A DNA stretch of 64,000 nucleotides from Caenorhabditis elegans (taxonomy: Eukaryota > Nematoda > Chromadorea > Rhabditida > Rhabditidae), in the NCBI RefSeq assembly GCF_000002985.6, contig NC_003280.10, positions 7,932,501 to 7,996,500 on the forward strand, given 5' to 3'. A model generated the notes under the pieces. It was not told the origin of the DNA. It saw only the letters and a list, made by a program, of their open reading frames with translations, and ran no database searches. The translations under genes and the position numbers were made by a program. Shown one piece after another: positions 1-10,377 of the stretch. The stretch's first letter is position 1. Every line of letters starts with the position of its first letter.

Positions 1-949
1 CTTTTCCAGATTACTTCAATTTCAAGCAGTTATTTGATATATTAGCAGTATTAGCAAGATAAAATTGATGACAAGTATTCACAAGTCACATTACTTTTCG
101 GTTAACATGAACAAACAACTCATGAAATTAGCATAAAGAGTCATAGTGCAACTGGAACGGAAAACCGTTTCACAAGCAAAAAGTTAAAAAGAAACAGGAA
201 AAAAGAAGATACACAATTTGGTTATGGATATGTAGATTTGTGTGTGAAAAAAACAGAAAAAAGAAGGAATTGAATAGAGAAAGAAGGAATAGAACGGGAA
301 ATGGTGAGTCAGAAATAGTGAATTGAGTGAAGAAAATGTTTTACACTAGATTTGTGATTGTGACGTGATTTAGTAATAGAGAATTCTTGAGAAGAAACTT
401 GCATTTTCATTTCAATGTGAATAGTTAACTTACTAAAGTTTTCAGTTTTGAATAGGATTACTTTTTTGGGTGGAAGAGGAAAAATGGGCATATTTATTTT
501 CGTAAAACAAACGTTTATGACTCAAAAAAAAAATAAAATGATTGAAAGAGTATTGACAGACAGAAACCCGTTAAAAAAGAGAAAAACTTTTAAAAACCAA
601 AAAAAATTCAAATATAATAATTGGTTGGATTATTGGATGGGGAACGTACAAAACTGGTAGTAAAGTTCAAAGGTGAATGGATGGAATCACTGAAAAACCC
701 AATTTACAATGTTATTTGAAATAAGAAATGCACAATGCATCGAATTCTATCTCATTGTCTCGGGAAAAGTTTGAGTGTCCGAATCTAAATGTTGTTTAAA
801 AATGAACAGCACAGATTTCAATTTTAGAATTTCAAAGCTAGATTTTGAAAATACTCGACGAATTATGTATGAGAAAATTGAAAATAAATAAGAAAGAGAT
901 TTCTACGATGTTTATATTTTGATTTTGCTTCAAATATTTGTAGTCAAAC

Positions 950-1142
950 ATTATAGGGTCTCAATCATGCAATAATTTGCTAACTTTCTCAAAAATACCA
1001 AATTTTTGAAAAATGGCAATTTGCAACTCTGACTGAAAATTTTCAAAAATTAAAAGTTTTTTGTAATACTATAATATGACTTTATCGTTTCTTATTGCTA
1101 TAAGTCTAGACAAAATATCCACTGGCTCTACTCCACGTTTAA
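950..1142. repeat. Truncated relative of the 21.05 kb inverted-repeat element
   Basis: The right end, with ACTGGCTCTACTCCACGTTT just before 1142, is nearly the same as the right terminal repeat of the element at 21053-21430, which reads ACTGGCGCTACTCCACCTTT. Upstream, short matches such as GGGTCTCAATCATGCA against GGGGTCGAAACATGCG lie in the same order and roughly the same spacing. I see no left terminal repeat, so this looks like an old, 5'-truncated copy. The left boundary is approximate. Confidence 0.45.
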
Positions 1143-3787
1143 TAACGTTTAATATCTTAAATAACTAACATCGACAGTATTAAAATTGTGCGCTAAGTGA
1201 GGTACAATTATATTTGAGAAAATCAGTAAACAATAAATTTTTTGAAATAGTACATTGACTTGCTCAGAAATTGATCAAATTATCTGAATGATGATGAGGT
1301 AAATCCAAAGTCGGAAGGGGGTAAAGTCAGTGACCGTTGGAGGTACCGGTACCCAGGTCATAATTTCGGGTTAATGCTTGTTCCCTTCAGTCATTGCGCG
1401 CAATCAAAACGAGGTATTTGCTGCCTCTCTTAAAAAAAACATAACGGTCTTCATATTCTCTTTTTCAAATAGTGTCGTCACTAGAGATACATAGATACTT
1501 CCACTAGAAGATGAAAAGTGAGTGTAGCGCACTTTCGAATAATATCAGAATGAGTGAGATATTCCAGGAGGAGGAGAAGATCGTGTTCATTTTTTGTAAG
1601 TAGAAAGGGAAGATACAGGTCAAACTGTGACTATCGAGGCCGTTTTGATAGATTGCGGAAATTGAAAATGAAATGCATAAATGAGGAGAAGAAACCGAAA
1701 TGGTTTAATGAATTTGGATTTGTTGAAGACTGGAGTGAAAGTAGAGCAAATGAGGAATCAAAGCTTTGTTTTTTAAAGGCAGTGTTACATTTAAATCCTC
1801 TTTGCAATAAAAATAATGTTTTGGTAAAAACTTGAATTTTGCAATTCTGGGAACTGTTCAAGGTTTTTGTACAAAATAAATTAATATAACAACGTTTTAT
1901 TTTGTTGTATTTTTGATTTGAGCGATTTTAAAATTGTGGGATCTTGTCTACCGTCAGAATTCTCTACTCTCTCTGTTAACAAATTAAACTTCATATTGTG
2001 CTTTTGCTCCATTTTAAATCTATTTGAATTCGTTTTTTCTGAATGTTTGCCAACTTTTTTCCTTTCATTTTACTCATATTACTGTTCGATCACAAGTCAG
2101 AAATAGTCTATGATGTGGTTGAAAATATTGAACACCTACAGTATACCTAATCTTAAAAGCCTGAAATGTTCTTCAAGTTCACTTAGGAAAAAGACAAAAA
2201 AAAGCGTCGATGCTCAAACACCCTCCTACACTGATCTGATCAACAATCACTGCATCACTAACATAGAGTGGCCGTGAGAAAACTCATTGAGCCTCTCTCT
2301 CTCTACGAACAGTATATTATCACGTGGCGCCCAAGGAACGATAAGTCGGAAAACGGAAAAAATTATTGGACAATCGGATAATAATGATTATGATGATTAG
2401 ATTAGGAATTGATAGTTTTTGTGTCTAGATGTGTAATCAGAATAGAAAAAGCCACCGCTGGCGCGCAGCAGCGGCGAATGTATATATTACATAAGAAGGT
2501 GGTGGTGACAAGCGAAGAGAAACTGAACGAAGCAAGAAATGAAAAGAGAGAGTGCGCGGGTATGTTAAGACAATATTATTGTTGATACGGGCGGGAGACT
2601 GTCTCTCCATACAAAACATGACTGCACTGTGAAGGGAGAAAATAGTAGGGGAAAAGCTTCAGAAGACGTTTCAAAAAACTGAAAATTTGTTGAGCATGTG
2701 GTTTTGTCTCCGGAATCCTATACATCAAGCATTCATGGATTTCCAATTAATTACTAAGGTGAATATTTTGAAAGTAGCCATTCTTTCACGATTTTTAAGT
2801 TTAAGCAGATTCAAAAGAATTTTAGTGAAAGCAAGATCCAATCCAAAAAGTCTCATCTGATATCAGCTGATACGAATCATATCTTTACTCTGAAAAATAA
2901 CTATGATAACGCCTTGGGAGTCTTCGATTTTGAAAATACTGGAAATCTGTGTACCAGTCATGGCTCTGTACAAAATTCGTCATTTGAACGGCTCTTGCGC
3001 TGAGTCACTTTCCTTAAAACAAGCTAGTTTCTGATTCATACTCTTAATTTTATGTATGAAGTTACAAACGAATAAATTATGCTCAATTGTTTCTTATTGA
3101 TCTAAAAATTGAGACTTGAAAAAAACAACGGATGTTTGCACAAAAGTGTCAAGCTCAGGCTGGACGCAGAACACTTGCAATCAACAAAATGGATGCTTTG
3201 AACCGTTTCTGAGTGTTAGATGTCTCTTGATTAAAAGGTGAGAAGTAGAAGAAGAAGCAGAAAGTGGTCGGTGACATTAACTCTTTCTATTCGAGAGCGA
3301 TATTCAGCCGAGCCATCAGAACAGAGACAGCTGACAGAACGCAAATGTGCAAAACATTGAGATGGGACCGCGCAAAAAGTGATAGAGAAGGATGATGAGA
3401 CGCAGAACAAATGGAACGAGCGGAACCAAGAAGAAGAAGAATCGGCAGTAACGACGATTGAGCAGTAAAGTTGAAGATATATGAAATCTTAGCGATTGAT
3501 AACAAATTGATGCAATTTTTAAAATATTAAATGAGATCAGAAATAGAGACAAGTACTCATCTAAATTGATCGTCGTCGGTTTATGGTGGTATTGAAAAAT
3601 AAAAGTAACAGGTGCAAGACAGCCGCGGAAACGGACAATTTTCATTGCTCACAAAAAACAAGCGTTATATTTACTCGTAAATCTGTAGAATAGTCGAGCT
3701 GTGATGAAACATAAAAATCTGGTAAATCTGGTAATGGTAACAAGCCTTGAAAGATCAAAAATAAAGTCTAAAAAACTACCATATTGC

Positions 3788-3821
3788 CTCTGATAGTAGG
3801 GCATGTGCCGTACTATCAGAG
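3788..3821. other. 34-nt near-perfect hairpin
   Basis: CTCTGATAGTA at 3788-3798 and TACTATCAGAG at 3811-3821 are exact reverse complements, giving an 11-bp perfect stem. The 12-nt spacer itself contains GGCA and TGCC, so pairing can continue after a single G/G mismatch. The hairpin lies downstream of the 3' end of the GILT-like gene that ends at 4216, outside its probable 3' UTR. It could be a small fold-back repeat or part of an unannotated RNA. Nothing else here indicates function. Confidence 0.55.
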
Positions 3822-4104
3822 CTCAGAGGAAACATTTTTGTGCCTACATGGAAACCCTAAATCTAATAAAATGTTTCAACTATAAATGAATAACACAAAA
3901 AATAGGTTATAACAAAGTCTTATTAATGCAACCATACTCCAGTGTGCGGAAGAATTTATTTGCTCGGCGCCGAAATAGTTTCCGCGCGGAGCAGCTCATT
4001 TGTGCTGAGCTTAGAGTAGTTTGACCTTACGCCCGCCACGCAAATATACACTTTTTTGCTCATTCTAGTTTCAATGTCGAATGCAAAGTTTGTGTGAGAC
4101 AATT

Positions 4105-4110
4105 TTTATT
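4105..4110 (-). terminator. Poly(A) signal of the minus-strand GILT-like gene
   Basis: TTTATT on the plus strand reads AATAAA on the minus strand, about 105 bases after the stop codon at 4216-4218. A second AATAAA on the minus strand at 3955-3960 is a possible distal site. The choice rests on position only. Confidence 0.55.
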
Positions 4111-4215
4111 GAGTTTACCTGTAATACGAGCCGAGTGTGGGAAAAAGCAAGTTTTGGTTGTGTGGAACGGTAAGGACAAAATAAAACACTACGAATTAAT
4201 AGAACGATTTTTAAT

Positions 4216-5668
4216 TTAGAAAATAAGTTCCTCTTGTGTCTTGCAGTATTCTTGCTTTGATGTTTCGGAGAATTGGCACACTATGGTTTTCAATTGATTT
4301 TCTGCTGCTTGGGATCTTCTTCCATTGATCAAAATCCATGGGACCTAGATTTCATATTCATTTTTTGAATTTGACTTGAAAACTAACCCAATCAAGTTCC
4401 GAAGCAACTTCTTTCTGTCTATAACCATGCTGCATCATTAATTTGGCTCCAAGTTGACTTTGTGCACATCGAGCCATGCTGAAATATTTTATTAAATAAT
4501 GTTTTAATGCAACTGATCATTCCTTGATTCTTTTCCTTGTACCTTCTCAGCTAATTTTGTAGTGATGTTTTCAAACTAAAGCTTACACGAAAACAGGTAT
4601 TGGGTAAGAAATAATAATTTTCAAATAATTTCGTAGTGGATAAGAACCGGGCATTTCCTAGTAAGTAAAGTGATCAACTTACAAGTTTTCATCCAAATCT
4701 GGTCTTGGCCGGAAGTTCACAATACAATCGTCGACAGCAGAAGAAAATTTATTTTTTCCCTGCATGCAGTTAACTAAAAAATAAAGATAAATTTGTAGCT
4801 TCAAAATTAAAATTCCAAATTTCAAAACTTATTTTGACTTCTCCCAAAAGTTGGCATCAAGCTTTCAAACTGAAACTTTTGTAATATTGACTTACCAATT
4901 GGAAGATATAGCTGTGGTACTTGAAGTGTGCTTATGACACAAGCTTGCAACATATTCAACTGACATTCTGCAGGTCCATGTTGACAATTGCACCTGAAAA
5001 CAAAGATCAGTTAGAGGAAGCAACTGTAGAAAACAAAACACTGTTTGCACAATTCTTTAAAAAACCTAAACTGCTCTCAGATAAGTTTAAAAATGTATGG
5101 AAATGGAACTACGATATAACTATAGTGATTAATGGAATCTCTGCAAAGAAACAATAAATTACAAAAAACCCCCAATAAGTTAACTTGGTATCATCTTGAA
5201 ATCTTTGATCATTTCAATCAGACGAAGATTTCTAAAGCGGAAACTCGAAAACAAAAATATCAGATTCTTTCAAAACCGCTGCAAAATATTTTATCTGGAT
5301 AGTTTTTTTAAATACCTGATTCCTGTTTCTGCACTCCGTCTGCAAGATGCTAATCCAAATGGATGATAAGTGATATTAATTGTGGAAGACGCCTGCAAAG
5401 ATGTCCAAACCGGCATGATATGATTTCGGAAGTATCTGCAAAGTATTTGATTTTTAAAAAAGGTTCATAATAAAGTATTTTCTAAGAATTACCTGGTAGT
5501 ATCTGGACATAAACTTTCACCAAAAAACTCAATATTGATTGGTGGAGTTTTTGCTCGAGAAGCTTGATCAGCCATCATAGCTTTGTAGATTTCTAGAAGA
5601 TTTTGACCCAAAACAAATGGAAGTATCCAAGTTGCAAAGATCAATTGAATTGATAACCTCGGCATCAT
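4216..5668 (-). CDS. GILT-like secreted/lysosomal thiol reductase family protein (gene 1)
   Basis: Six exons give 234 residues: 5493-5668, 5316-5435, 4896-4993, 4683-4773, 4388-4478 and 4216-4344, with all phases closing. The protein starts with a hydrophobic signal peptide ending near PFVLGQ. The family is the gamma-interferon-inducible lysosomal thiol reductase family, which reduces disulfides in the endolysosomal system. Family marks are the cysteine cluster CNCQHGPAECQLNMLQAC near residue 100 and the C-terminal WILING segment. The active-site position, near residue 54, reads CPDT where active GILT has CxxC, so the second cysteine is a threonine. The start is the first ATG, 8 bases after a TTTTCAG acceptor that looks like a spliced-leader site. 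I recall a C. elegans GILT-like gene named ZK669.2 in this neighbourhood, unverified. It is head-to-head with the gene at 8671, with identical intron positions. Confidence 0.93.
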
Positions 5669-5684
5669 TTTTTTCACTGAAAAG
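5669..5684 (-). promoter_or_regulatory. Probable trans-splice acceptor of GILT-like gene 1
   Basis: Reading the minus strand, TTTACTTTTCAG ends at 5677 and is followed by an 8-base leader and then ATG ATG. No upstream coding exon can be joined to it. In nematodes this arrangement is typical of spliced-leader addition, and it fixes the start at 5668. Confidence 0.55.
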
Positions 5685-5816
5685 TAAACAAAATATCATG
5701 TGTAATATCAAAAATTGTAATTCAGTGATTGAAAAGAAACAAAAACGGATATGAGAATATGGGATGGACGAGGTCAATGGCGGAAGGTGTAGTGTTCGAG
5801 AAAATGAAAAGAAAAG

Positions 5817-5872
5817 TGATAAGATTTTATTGATCCGATGTCTGATTCAGTCGGAAAATACCTTCTGATAAG
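5817..5872. promoter_or_regulatory. Two TGATAAG (GATA-factor) motifs upstream of GILT-like gene 1
   Basis: TGATAAG occurs at 5817-5823 and at 5866-5872, 150-200 bases upstream of the minus-strand start. The extended TGATAA core is the known site of the intestinal GATA factors ELT-2 and ELT-7 in C. elegans, so intestinal expression is a reasonable inference. Two copies in 56 bases is suggestive but not proof in AT-rich DNA. Confidence 0.4.
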
Positions 5873-5884
5873 GTAACTAGTTCG

Positions 5885-8080
5885 GAAGTTCGGATGGTTT
5901 TGATAAAATTGCTAAGAGTTTAAATAGGTAGAAGGATCACAAACATAAAATAAATAGAAGAAACCAAAACAAGAACATATTGATCAAAGGCGAACTGACA
6001 CCTTTGTGTGCTGCTGATTCATTTGAGAATGAGTCGGATAGGTATGAATGAGAACAAAATGTGCTGGGAATCAGCTGACACATTCGGGTACTGTAGATTT
6101 CTATTTCCTACTTTCTGATAGAGTAAACTAGAACTAAACTGTATGTCTGTTTGTCTACGTTTTATAGGTCATTGTGTTTGTTTTCGAGATTGTTTCTAAT
6201 TTGTATAACAAAAGAAAGAGCACGTAGAAACTTGCCATGAACAGTTCAACTTTGCTCTGTCCATCTTGACCTCTGTGCTTTTGGCAAGATCGACTACGTC
6301 ACAAGGTAGTTTCGGTTAAGTAAAAACAACTTACTGACGGCAAAAATAGCTGGAAGATATGTTTGAATTATCTATGAAGTTACCAAAGTTAAGTTTTTAA
6401 TGTGGAGCTCCACGTTTGCCAAAGTTGTTGAACTCTGGCGTAAACAGTAAATTTTGAAAATAAAAATTGTCTTATCACACAAAACGCCTTTAACTTCTGA
6501 ATAATACCATTGAAACAAGAAAATAGTAAAACAATTCTCACTCAGTGAGATTTTTAAGTGAATGAATACTCCAATATGATCAGAGATTTTTAAAAATTTC
6601 TTGTTTTGGTGAAGTGCCAAATATTTCAAAAAATGGGGCATTTTTAAAAAGTTTGAAAATTGCTGCAGGTTCGAACACTAGTTCGAACACTAATTCGAAC
6701 ACTAGAAAATTAAAACATAATAAGTATAGATATACTCGTAGACAATTAATTTTTGGTCAACTTCCCAAATTACAATTGAACAAACATAAAAAATTAGTAT
6801 ACGCCATTATTTGACTGTTAAGGGAAATTATTAAAAACGTTTCGAAAAGTAAAAAATTTTCAAGGCGGAGCAGCTGTATTTTATTACGGAAATATACGCA
6901 AAATAGTAAAATATAAAATTTCATAATAAGAGCTCTTGAAGTTTACTCAAAAAATCATTTTGCACATATCTTATATTTTAGTTAATTTTCACTTTTTTGC
7001 ACATTGTGCCAATTTATACCATTCATTCTTTTTTGTTATAGTGAATTTTAAGTAGATAAGTGTGCAAATTTATAAACTTATGTGCACCTATTGACTGAAA
7101 ATGTTACATTTTTCAATGAAAACGGAAAAAAACCAAAATGTACAAAGAAGAGATAAGCTTTTCAAAACTAATTTCCGGCCGCTGCGATATTGCCAAGTCG
7201 ACAAAATTCGCCATTTTCGCTTCAAAGGCTTTTCAATTTTTTAGTAGGAACGGGTACTCCTCTTGTTTTTAGTTAATTAGAATAAAATAGGTATAGAAAG
7301 ATTACAATATAACACAACCGTCGAAATAATTACTACATAGAGAATAGAAGACAAAGATTTCCAAATGAATCAGAAAAAACATGAGAAAAATAAAAAGTAT
7401 GAGAAACTAAAGAATTTGATCAAAAATACAATTTTTGACATTTTGTGATTCGATCTTTTGTGGAAATTTTAAGTGCATTGCAGTAATTAATTAATTAACA
7501 AAAAATTTAGTTCACTTTTCAACTTAAATAAAATTTGCCAGAGAGTTTTTGCATCCGACACATGAAGATTTATAAAGCTCATTATGAAAACATTTTTCTA
7601 CAATTCTTACGCCATTTCATGACCAATCTGAACAAAAACTATCACATAGAACAGCATCTTCAAATAATCACAATATGTCGTTTGTTGTTTCACATATTTT
7701 ATCAGAAATTCACAGTGTTCATTGTGAGAAACTTGTTCGCGGGTAGAGCGCAATGCATTTCGCAGTTTTTAAAAATATTTTAAAATCTTGAATTTTAGTT
7801 ATCCATCTTTTTTTCGGGTTGAATTTCGGGATGAACACAATTATTTTTTTCTGGTATCCAATTCCTGTCTACAACAAATCTGGAAAAAACTATAGCTGAA
7901 ACCCCCCAAATTTATCAATTCAAATGTTTTGCGTCAAATGAAAAAAAAAAATGAAATTTTAAAAATCTTTCTGAACGATGAAATGTAAATAATTTCAATC
8001 TATAAAATTTTTAAAAATTTTTTTTATAGATTCCTTCTTCTGTACTTTTTTTTTGGTGGCTTTTACAAAATGTATTGGTC
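5885..8080. other. Shared upstream region of the divergent GILT-like pair
   Basis: This intergenic stretch has no supported gene. It is AT-rich with many short homopolymer runs, one 3 x 12-bp tandem repeat at 6669-6704, and TTATCA (reverse TGATAA) motifs further right at 8216 and 8311 in front of the plus-strand gene. The open frames here lack any exon-like flanks. Confidence 0.6.
6669..6704. repeat. Three tandem copies of a 12-bp unit
   Basis: The unit GTTCGAACACTA is repeated three times in a row, the third copy with A in place of the leading G. Each unit contains the palindrome TTCGAA. It lies in the space between the two divergent GILT-like genes. Confidence 0.8.
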
Positions 8081-8097
8081 GACTTGCACTGCCAATC

Positions 8098-8105
8098 TAT
8101 ATAAA
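8098..8105 (+). promoter_or_regulatory. Candidate TATA box of GILT-like gene 2
   Basis: TATATAAA followed by GG lies about 570 bases upstream of the start codon. If used, the primary transcript would begin near 8130 and the segment to 8654 would be an outron removed by trans-splicing. Supporting context is the acceptor at 8654 and the TTATCA motifs at 8216-8221 and 8311-8316. In AT-rich DNA such a match can arise by chance. Confidence 0.35.
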
Positions 8106-8670
8106 GGAACTGTGCAACAATAATACTTCGCCCCTTTCATCACAGATTTTATATTTTCAAAAAGTGATACCCTTCTATTCAGTAATTATTAGACATTGAA
8201 CAGTACTCGATGAGGTTATCAAAATGTTCATATCAGTGTTTTTCGATCGGATCTTTCAACTTTCCCATATGACAATGCGTCACTTTGTTCATTTTGATCA
8301 GTTGATATGATTATCATTGAAAATTCCTTCATTTCTCGATATTATTCTAAATATATCCGCCTTCTTGTCTTGTTTTTTCAACCGATTTCTGGTGTACTCC
8401 TTTTCTCATTTACTTCCCATTTCTCAAAAACCTCAAAACCAGTTGATATAAATCGACTAATGCCTTAATTCAGATGAGAAATGTTTTTTTATTTGTAAAT
8501 TCATTTCATAGACACAGACACTTTTCAGAGAAGTGATTGTTTTTTTATAGATAATTTCGGTTCCACTGTCCACTTCAATTCTAATCGTTTTATAAACTTC
8601 GAAACGCATGACCTCTCTTTCTTTATATTTAGAGAACACATTTACTTGTTACAGAAATCAACTTTCGACG

Positions 8671-10065
8671 ATGAGGAGGTTAAACGGTGTATTTATTTGT
8701 CTCATTTTATTTATTACAAAGATTTCGTATGCAAAAGATAAAGGAGCAAATGGTGATATGGTTAACATTGTGGCATTTGGAGAAGGAAGATGTTCTGATA
8801 CTTCATAGTGAGTTTTCTTTTTTCTTCAGTTAATTACTAATTTTTAACTAATTGTAAGTTTGTGTTTCCCTTAACTGGAAATGCATCTGAAAATCAGAAA
8901 TTTGAATCATTTTCCGTTGTTTTGAAACAGTCTGTACAGTATAAAAAAGGCTCCTTATTCCTAATGGTATAACCTGTTGACGAACGTAACCTATCAATTA
9001 ATATTCCGGAAAGTATTCAAATTTTTAGAAAATATTTTCAGTTGGATGAAATGGCATTGGCTTCCAATGTGGAGAATGTTAGGTTCAACAGGACGAATAA
9101 ATTTTGATTATCATCCATATGGAATCAAAACAACCTGTGTAGACTCTGAAAGTGCTGATGACGTTGTGTAAGTTCAGTTCCAATTCATAAATATTCTTGA
9201 ATAATCAGTTCAGATGTGATTGCCATCACGGAAATCGAGAATGTCTTCTAAATCAATTACAAGCATGTGTCATAGAGGCACTTCCAAATTTTGAAGATTA
9301 TATGGAAGTTGGTGAGTTTTGAAAAAAAATCTACGAACATTTAGAACTTCAATTCAACTTTTAGTGACGTGTATCCAAGGAAAACAAAATATAAGTATGG
9401 CTGCAGAAGTTTGTTTTGAAGGACCAACGAAGCTTGATAGAACAAAGTGAGTTTTATATTACTGGAAATCTTGACTACTGTAGCTCTTATGTCGATTTAC
9501 GGGCTCGATTTTCTAAACGAATTTCTTTTTGAATAATGACAGCGATATTTTTTTTAGTATTATTTTCTCCTTTTTTTTACTTTATTTTAATATTCTATCA
9601 ATAAATAAATAATTGACCTTAATTCATTCCGAAAATCGAGCCCGTAAATCGGCACAAGCGCTACAGTAGCCATTTAAAGAATTACTGTAGTTACTGTGGT
9701 TTTCGCTACGAGATATTTTGCGCGTCAAATATGTTGCACAATACGCGTTCTCAGAATTCAGTTTTCTCGTAATATGTTTCCTCTATTAAGTTCATTTGAT
9801 TTTTTCAGAATGATGGAATGTGCCGAAAGTCGTCATGGCCGAAAACTATTCAGCGATCAAGAAAATATTGTTGCTCAAATGGCACCAGAGATGGATTGGG
9901 TATCTTTAAAATGTATTGTAATTTGTAATAATTGAAATTCAGGCTCCATGGATTTTAATCAATGGAACTCGATACAAAGAAGCCGAGGAAGATTTGTGGC
10001 AATTCCTTTGTGATCGATTCATCGATCCTCGACCAATTCATTGTCCAAAGAAAATCGTATACTAG
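8671..10065 (+). CDS. GILT-like secreted/lysosomal thiol reductase family protein (gene 2)
   Basis: Six exons give 218 residues: 8671-8807, 9042-9167, 9214-9311, 9365-9446, 9809-9899 and 9943-10065. A signal peptide (MRRLNGVFICLILFITKISYA) precedes the mature part. The GILT cysteine signature is CDCHHGNRECLLNQLQAC, followed by TCIQGK and, near the end, APWILING. The active-site position reads CSDT, again with threonine replacing the second cysteine of CxxC, so classical thiol-disulfide reductase activity is doubtful. The start ATG is 16 bases after a TTGTTACAG acceptor, probably a spliced-leader site. Intron 4 contains a dispersed inverted repeat. Length and sequence fit my memory of C. elegans ZK669.3, not checked. 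The gene is convergent with dbt-1. Confidence 0.95.
9473..9671. repeat. Dispersed palindromic repeat inside an intron of GILT-like gene 2
   Basis: Arms of about 41 bases at 9473-9513 and 9631-9671 are inverted copies with a few mismatches. Both contain the core CGATTTACGGGCTCGATTTT or its complement, and end in CTACTGTAGC. The loop is about 117 bases of AT-rich DNA. This core is one I recognise as a very common dispersed inverted repeat of the C. elegans genome, and it supports the species call. It is spliced out with the intron. Confidence 0.85.
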
Positions 10066-10083
10066 ACATTGAAAGTGCTTGTA

Positions 10084-10089
10084 AATAAA
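10084..10089 (+). terminator. Poly(A) signal of GILT-like gene 2
   Basis: AATAAA lies 19 bases after the stop codon, giving a very short 3' UTR. The next gene, dbt-1, is transcribed towards it and stops at 10378. Confidence 0.8.
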
Positions 10090-10377
10090 GATGTTTTCCA
10101 ATTATCACGGGAATCTTTTCATTCTACACGAACATGATTATTTGATATCTGCATCCTACATCAAACAAGTAAATGGCACAAGAAAAAAGAAAAAAAAAGC
10201 AGGCTAATAATCGAGTAAGAAATGGATTGAAAAATGCAATCGTTATCTAAAATATGCTCTAAAAACAGGAGGCACCTTCAAGAAAAAAAACAGGTTTAGA
10301 GTGTTGAAAACGGGGGAATGTCTACATCAAGGGATAATTGGGCACCTAATAAAATTAACCAGATGAAACATGATACT

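Larger units (their letters stand above)
1..4100. other. Gene-poor left flank, no supported coding gene
   Basis: I find no exon chain on either strand that I would defend. The open frames here are short, many start at non-ATG codons, and their composition is that of AT-rich noncoding DNA. The stretch holds a truncated repeat near 950-1142, a 12-bp perfect palindrome (GGTACCGGTACC) at 1342-1353, a CT-rich run near 2295, an E-box like CACGTG near 2320, and a hairpin at 3788-3821. A very short candidate exon at 1549-1595 is treated under findings. Part of this region may be the 5' flank of a gene lying left of the window. Confidence 0.6.

Noticed and set aside
1554..1835. 93-residue open frame followed by an AATAAA-like sequence near 1875
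   Set aside because: It opens with GTG rather than ATG, the Arg-rich start is a shifted reading of a purine-rich run, and I recognise no domain.
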